64,000 nucleotides of DNA from positions 1 through 64,000 of the forward strand of contig CAZJGS010000001.1 of assembly GCA_964545735.1 (NCBI GenBank), in the 5' to 3' direction. Below the pieces are notes generated by a model, which saw nothing but the letters and a program-made list of their open reading frames with translations, did not search any database and was not told where the DNA came from. This document shows, piece after piece, positions 59,715 through 64,000 of the stretch. This DNA is from Pleomorphochaeta sp964545735 (GTDB lineage: Bacteria; Spirochaetota; Spirochaetia; Sphaerochaetales; Sphaerochaetaceae). A program made the translations under genes and the position numbers. Position 1 is the stretch's first letter; every line of letters begins with the position of its first letter.

Positions 59715-60700
59715 TGAAAAAATTTGTAACCACTATGGTTGTAATACTAGCCTTACTAGTTGTATTTGTTATACTCGGACCTTTCTATATTTTAGTAGAG
59801 GGAGAACAATCAGTTGTAACTCGTTTTGGTAAAATTATCGAAAGCGAAGATACTGCTGGATTAAAATTCAAGATTCCATTTATTGATAATGTTGTTGTTT
59901 ATTCAAAGAAAATTCTATCTTGGGATGGAGAAGCTCAAAGAATTCCAACCAAAGAAAACCAATTTATTTGGGTTGATACCACAGCAAGATGGAAAATTAG
60001 TGATCCTGCTCTATACTATGAAACAATTAATACTCTAAGTAATGGTATTTCTAGGTTAAATGATGTTTTAGATTCTACAGTTAGAACTGTAATATCAGAA
60101 AATTCATTGAATGAAGCAGTTCGTAATTCAAACCAAATTAATGTAATAAAAGTTGAAGCTACTGTTCAAAACTTAGACAATTTGCAAGATGCAGAAAATC
60201 TTAGAAACTTGACAAAAACAAACACGCTTCAAGAAAACATTTCTATAGGTCGTGAGGGTTTATCTTCAAGAATGTATACTATGGCTGATGAATTTACTGA
60301 TGCTTATGGTATTGAATTGATTGATATTGTTATTCGTCAGATTAGATACAGTGATGATTTGACTCAAAGTGTATATGAAAGAATGATAAAAGAAAGAAAC
60401 CAAATAGCTGAAGCTTATCGCTCCTATGGTCAAGGACAACTTGCTCAATGGAAAGGTAAAACTGAAAGTGAACAAAAAGATATCATTTCAACAGCCTATG
60501 CTACTAGTGAAGAAAAGAAAGGTATAGCTGATGCTGAAGCTGCAAGAATTTATGCTAAAGCTTATGAAGCAGATCCTTACTTCTTTAAACTCTGGAAAAC
60601 TCTAGAATCATACAAAAAAACAATTCCTTCACTAAACAAAATATTAACCACTGATATGGAATATTTTGATATGCTTTACGGAATAAATGTTGAGAAATAG
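59714..60700 (+). CDS. hflC: HflC, SPFH-family membrane protein
   Basis: A 328-residue partner of HflK. Membrane helix at 5-25, EGEQSVVTRFGKI, then FIWVDTTARWKISDP and the helical DSTVRTVISENSLNEAVRN stretch and the SYGQGQLAQWKGKTESEQK motif. Usual family size. It is translationally coupled to hflK and ends at a terminator. Confidence 0.93.
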   Translation: MKKFVTTMVVILALLVVFVILGPFYILVEGEQSVVTRFGKIIESEDTAGLKFKIPFIDNVVVYSKKILSWDGEAQRIPTKENQFIWVDTTARWKISDPALYYETINTLSNGISRLNDVLDSTVRTVISENSLNEAVRNSNQINVIKVEATVQNLDNLQDAENLRNLTKTNTLQENISIGREGLSSRMYTMADEFTDAYGIELIDIVIRQIRYSDDLTQSVYERMIKERNQIAEAYRSYGQGQLAQWKGKTESEQKDIISTAYATSEEKKGIADAEAARIYAKAYEADPYFFKLWKTLESYKKTIPSLNKILTTDMEYFDMLYGINVEK

Positions 60701-60726
60701 AAAATAATCTATTAATCAAAACTAAT

Positions 60727-60766
60727 AAAAACTTGAATGTAATTAATTTGCATTCAAGTTTTTTTA
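60727..60766 (+). terminator. Terminator of hflKC
   Basis: AAAACTTGAATG (60728-60739) pairs with CATTCAAGTTTT (60751-60762), with a T-run after it. Confidence 0.85.
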
Positions 60767-60872
60767 TGCCCATTTACAACCAATATCCTCCCATACAGTG
60801 TTATGTTGATAACAAATAAGCGTATATTTATTAACTAATTTCAATAAAATATGTATAATTATTACTTAATAC

Positions 60873-60901
60873 TTGATTTATATTAATTTTTATTGTATAA
60901 A
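60873..60901 (+). promoter_or_regulatory. Promoter of the arginine operon
   Basis: TTGATT (60873-60878), 17-base spacer, TATAAA (60896-60901), about 22 bases before argC. No clear ArgR box was seen. Confidence 0.5.
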
Positions 60902-60929
60902 TATGCTAAATATCATTTGGAGGTTTATT

Positions 60930-61973
60930 ATGATAAAAGTAGGAGTAGTTGGAGCTACTGGGTACTCTGGTGCAAAACTCGTAGAATTATTACTCAATCA
61001 TAAAGAAGCAGAAATCGTTTATTTAGGATCAAAATCATACACAGGCCTTACTTTAGGGGAAGTTTATAAAAACTTTTCACCCTTTAAAAATTTAGTTTTA
61101 GAGAATCTTGAATTACTAGAGGTAAGTAAAAAATGTGATGTAGTTTTTCTAGCACTACCTAGTAAAATAGCCAAAGATTTGATTACAGAAGAAATACTAG
61201 ATAACACTCTCATAATTGATTTGGGTGCAGATTTTAGACTTGAAGATTCAATATCTTATCAAAAGTGGTACCAAACTACTCCACCTAATTCAAATATATT
61301 AAAACAAGCCATTTATGGATTAACCGATATATATAAAGATAAAATTAAACAAACAAAACTGATAGCTAATCCTGGTTGCTATACTACCTGCTCAATTTTA
61401 ACACTAGCACCTTTGGTTTATAATAATTTGATAGATTTAGATTCTATTATAATTGATGCAAAAAGTGGTGTTTCAGGAGCTGGAAAAAGTTTAAATTTTA
61501 ATTCCCTATATTGTGAAGCCAATGAAAATATAAAAGCTTACGCATTAACTTCTCACCGGCACACTCCAGAAATTGAGCAGGAACTTAGTAAATTAGCAAA
61601 AAGAAAAGTAATTGTACAATTCACCCCACACCTAGTTCCAATGAACAGAGGGATTTTATCAACTTGCTATGCAAAATTAAAAAAAGATGTGGACTCAAAA
61701 CAAATAAACACAGCTTACATTAATTTTTTTAAAGATTGTGAATTTGTAAACTTTTTGGGAGAAAATCAAACAGTTGAAACAAAATATGTAAAAGATTCCA
61801 ACCGAATAGATATTAGTTTCACTATAGATAAGAGAACAAGAAACATAATTGCTCTTGGAGCAATAGATAATCTTGTAAAAGGCGCGAGCGGACAAGCTAT
61901 GGAAAATATGAATCTATACTTTGGCTTTGATCAATATTTGGGGTTGCAAAAATTTGCATCAACTCCAATATAA
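60930..61973 (+). CDS. argC: N-acetyl-gamma-glutamyl-phosphate reductase
   Basis: A 347-residue NADPH enzyme of arginine biosynthesis, third step. VGVVGATGYSGAKLVELL is the nucleotide loop; the catalytic Cys is in NPGCYTTC; SGVSGAGKSL, HRHTPEIEQEL and FTPHLVPMNRGIL complete the site. Start at 60930 after TTTGGAGG; the in-frame codon at 60873 is in the promoter. First of argC-argJ-argB. Confidence 0.95.
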   Translation: MIKVGVVGATGYSGAKLVELLLNHKEAEIVYLGSKSYTGLTLGEVYKNFSPFKNLVLENLELLEVSKKCDVVFLALPSKIAKDLITEEILDNTLIIDLGADFRLEDSISYQKWYQTTPPNSNILKQAIYGLTDIYKDKIKQTKLIANPGCYTTCSILTLAPLVYNNLIDLDSIIIDAKSGVSGAGKSLNFNSLYCEANENIKAYALTSHRHTPEIEQELSKLAKRKVIVQFTPHLVPMNRGILSTCYAKLKKDVDSKQINTAYINFFKDCEFVNFLGENQTVETKYVKDSNRIDISFTIDKRTRNIIALGAIDNLVKGASGQAMENMNLYFGFDQYLGLQKFASTPI

Positions 61974-61982
61974 GGAATAAAA

Positions 61983-63203
61983 ATGTATAAAATAATAGAT
62001 ACCCCTACTTTACCAAAAGGTTTTAAAATTAATGGTATTGCCTGTGGTTTAAAAAAAATAAAAAAAGATTTATCTTTAATTGTAAGTGATAATTTATGCT
62101 TTTCAGCAGGAACTTATACCACAAATAAAGTAAAAGCTGCCCCTGTTATTTGGGACAAAAATCTTACTGATAATAAATTTAGTACAAAAGCCCTTATTGT
62201 AAATAGCGGTAATGCTAATGCCTGCACTTCCACTCAAGGCGAAAACGACAATCAGGAAATAGCGAAGTACCTTGCAAAACACTTAGACTGTGATGAAAAG
62301 AATATACTTATCTGCTCAACAGGTGTAATTGGAGTGCCACTAGAAATGGACACTTACAAAAAAGGAATTGCTTCTATTGTTAAAACTATCGAGGTAAGTG
62401 ATGAAAATTTATCAAATTTTAGTAATGCAATACTTACTACAGACACTTTCTCCAAAATTGTTTCAGTTAAAACTGTTATCGATAATAGAGAAGTTACCAT
62501 AACAGGGATTGCTAAAGGCTCAGGCATGATTCATCCAAATATGGCAACCATGCTTAGTTTTATTTTTACTGATGCGAATATAGAGCAACAAGCACTCCAA
62601 AATCTATTAGGTAATACAATAGAAGATACTTATAATATGATTAGTATTGATGGCGATACCAGTACAAATGATACAGTTATAGCTTTAGCCAGCGGATATG
62701 CTAATAATGATATTATAAGTGAAACCTCTTTCTATTTTAAACAGTTTCAAAAAGCCTTTGAATTTGTAAATACTTTTTTAGCCAAAGAAATAGTAAAAGA
62801 TGGAGAAGGGGCTAGTAAATTTATACAAGTAGATTTAACTGGTGCTAAAACAAAAAAAGATGCAAAAAATATTGCAAGAACTGTAGTTAGTTCAAATCTT
62901 GTAAAATGTGCCTTTTTTGGAAGTGATGCAAACTGGGGAAGAATTCTCTGTGCAATGGGTTACAGCGATAGTTATTTTGATACAAACAATGTCTCAATAT
63001 CTTTCGAAAGTGATAAAGGTACAATCTGTGTTGTTGATAAAGGGCAACCTATAAAATTTGATGAAAATTTAGCTAAAGATATTCTATTAGAGAAAACTAT
63101 TCTAGTTAAAATAAAGCTAAAAGATGGTGATTATAGTGCCACAGCCTGGGGCTGTGATTTAAGCTATGATTATGTAAAAATCAATGGCGACTACAGGAGT
63201 TAG
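61983..63203 (+). CDS. argJ: Ornithine acetyltransferase / N-acetylglutamate synthase
   Basis: A 406-residue ArgJ. It recycles the acetyl group from N-acetylornithine to glutamate. The self-cleavage site with nucleophilic Thr is in KGSGMIHPNMATMLSF; NSGNANACT, STGVIGVPL and the end GCDLSYDYVKINGDYR are conserved. A full ArgJ indicates the cyclic pathway. It lies nine bases after argC. Confidence 0.95.
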   Translation: MYKIIDTPTLPKGFKINGIACGLKKIKKDLSLIVSDNLCFSAGTYTTNKVKAAPVIWDKNLTDNKFSTKALIVNSGNANACTSTQGENDNQEIAKYLAKHLDCDEKNILICSTGVIGVPLEMDTYKKGIASIVKTIEVSDENLSNFSNAILTTDTFSKIVSVKTVIDNREVTITGIAKGSGMIHPNMATMLSFIFTDANIEQQALQNLLGNTIEDTYNMISIDGDTSTNDTVIALASGYANNDIISETSFYFKQFQKAFEFVNTFLAKEIVKDGEGASKFIQVDLTGAKTKKDAKNIARTVVSSNLVKCAFFGSDANWGRILCAMGYSDSYFDTNNVSISFESDKGTICVVDKGQPIKFDENLAKDILLEKTILVKIKLKDGDYSATAWGCDLSYDYVKINGDYRS

Positions 63204-63205
63204 GT

Positions 63206-64000
63206 GTGAAAGAATTTATTAAAAAAGCAGATACTCTTATTGAAGCTATTCCTTACATAAGAAAATTTTCAAATACTACGGTTGTTGTTAAGTATGGTGG
63301 ATCAGCAATGATGAGTACCAAATTAAAAAAATCAATCATACAAGATATATCAATGCTAAAGTATCTTGGAGTTAATATTGTACTAGTTCATGGTGGAGGA
63401 AAAAATATTACAAATACTCTCTCTAAAATGAACAAAGAAACAAAGTTTGTTAATGGCCTAAGAGTTACGGACAAAGAAACTGCAAAAATAGCGGAAATGG
63501 TACTTTCTGGCAGTATTTCAAAATCTTTGGTTCAAAATTTACAAAGTCATGGACTAAATGCAGTTGGAATAAGTGGTAAAGATGGTAATACTCTCTCTGT
63601 ATCTAAAGAAGAAAAAGAAGTTGATTTAGGGTTTGTTGGCAAAATTGATTCAGTTAATACAGATCTATTAAACACTTTATTAGAAAACAATTATATTCCT
63701 GTATTTTCACCCATTGGTAGCGATGCTAAGGGAAATACTTATAATATCAATGCAGACTATGCTGCAAGCGCTCTAGCGGGTGCCCTTAAGGCTCAAAAGC
63801 TAATATTCTTAACTGACACCAATGGAATTTTAAAAGACAAAGATGATAATTCAAGTGTAATAAGTAGTATTACAAAAAAAGAAGCACAATCCTACATTAG
63901 TCAAAAAGTAATACAAGGCGGAATGATTCCTAAAATAAACTGCTGCATTGAGGCAATTGAAAAAGGAGTCGAGAGTGTGCACATTTTAGATGGGAATTTA
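63206..64000 (+). CDS. argB: Acetylglutamate kinase, 3' end beyond window
   Basis: 265 codons are visible and the frame is still open at the window edge; ArgB is usually near 290 residues. Conserved parts are VVKYGGSAM, LVHGGGKNI, GLRVTDKET, the NINADYAASALAGALKA site and IQGGMIPKI. Start is GTG at 63206 with CAGGAG six bases upstream, two bases after the argJ stop. Second step of arginine biosynthesis. Confidence 0.95.
   Translation, partial: MKEFIKKADTLIEAIPYIRKFSNTTVVVKYGGSAMMSTKLKKSIIQDISMLKYLGVNIVLVHGGGKNITNTLSKMNKETKFVNGLRVTDKETAKIAEMVLSGSISKSLVQNLQSHGLNAVGISGKDGNTLSVSKEEKEVDLGFVGKIDSVNTDLLNTLLENNYIPVFSPIGSDAKGNTYNINADYAASALAGALKAQKLIFLTDTNGILKDKDDNSSVISSITKKEAQSYISQKVIQGGMIPKINCCIEAIEKGVESVHILDGNL

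Overview
The window is about 30% G+C chromosome and reads as a low-GC spirochaete. The case rests on combination rather than on one gene: an XPB-type helicase with its partner, an EF-G with a reduced domain IV tip beside an EF-G-II paralogue, the block rpsB-tsf-frr-uppS-cdsA-dxr-rseP without pyrH, the block rpsF-ssb-rpsR-(DUF2232 type)-rplI-dnaB, and a methionyl-tRNA synthetase fused to a Trbp111-type domain. The genus cannot be named from sequence alone. The one intact tRNA does not encode CCA.

Layout. 1-0.9 kb is an accessory edge: the N-terminal part of an IS256-type transposase, decayed-looking DNA and a 3' piece of a tRNA-Leu(UAA). 0.9-12.4 kb: exported TPR-like protein, EF-G, an XRE regulator, a LacI regulator with a sugar/polyol ABC importer lacking its ATPase, EF-G-II, an RRM protein and a small GNAT protein. 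12.4-24.3 kb: trmB-mfd, an IMPase-family phosphatase, a YhhQ-type queuosine-precursor transporter behind a GC-rich structured leader, D-lactate dehydrogenase-like enzyme, tRNA-Tyr, bcp, a histone H1-like protein, an ACT protein with a P-loop NTPase, nfo, nrdR and dgt. 24.4-32.8 kb: aroK-aroC run directly into the XPB helicase and its partner, then an FAH-fold enzyme, with a fused aroDE on the other strand. 32.9-47.2 kb: ABC-F ATPase, maf, the translation/isoprenoid/lipid block, rseP, a 690-base gap, and the dnaB-rplI-rpsR-ssb-rpsF block, plus a 29-residue basic ribosomal-type protein at 47071-47160. 47.4-64 kb: murD, a FemAB-like transferase, two divergent secreted proteins, a five-gene amino-acid cassette (DSD1-type PLP enzyme, YheO regulator, nitrilase, RidA, threonine synthase-like), metG, hflK-hflC and argC-argJ-argB (argB runs off the edge).

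Working together. Most of the window is housekeeping: translation and recycling (EF-Gs, RRF, EF-Ts, ribosomal proteins), DNA replication and repair (dnaB, ssb, mfd, nfo, XPB), dNTP control (nrdR, dgt), envelope building (uppS, murD, FemAB, cdsA, rseP) and amino-acid synthesis (shikimate and arginine). Genes are tightly packed, with at least five one-base TAATG stop/start overlaps and many strong intrinsic terminators. The parts most worth a second look are the D-/hydroxy-amino-acid cassette, the XPB pair, the structured RNA at 18018-18150, the divergent secreted pair with an apparently leaderless gene, the hairpin between Shine-Dalgarno and start of EF-G, and the repeat-extended L9.
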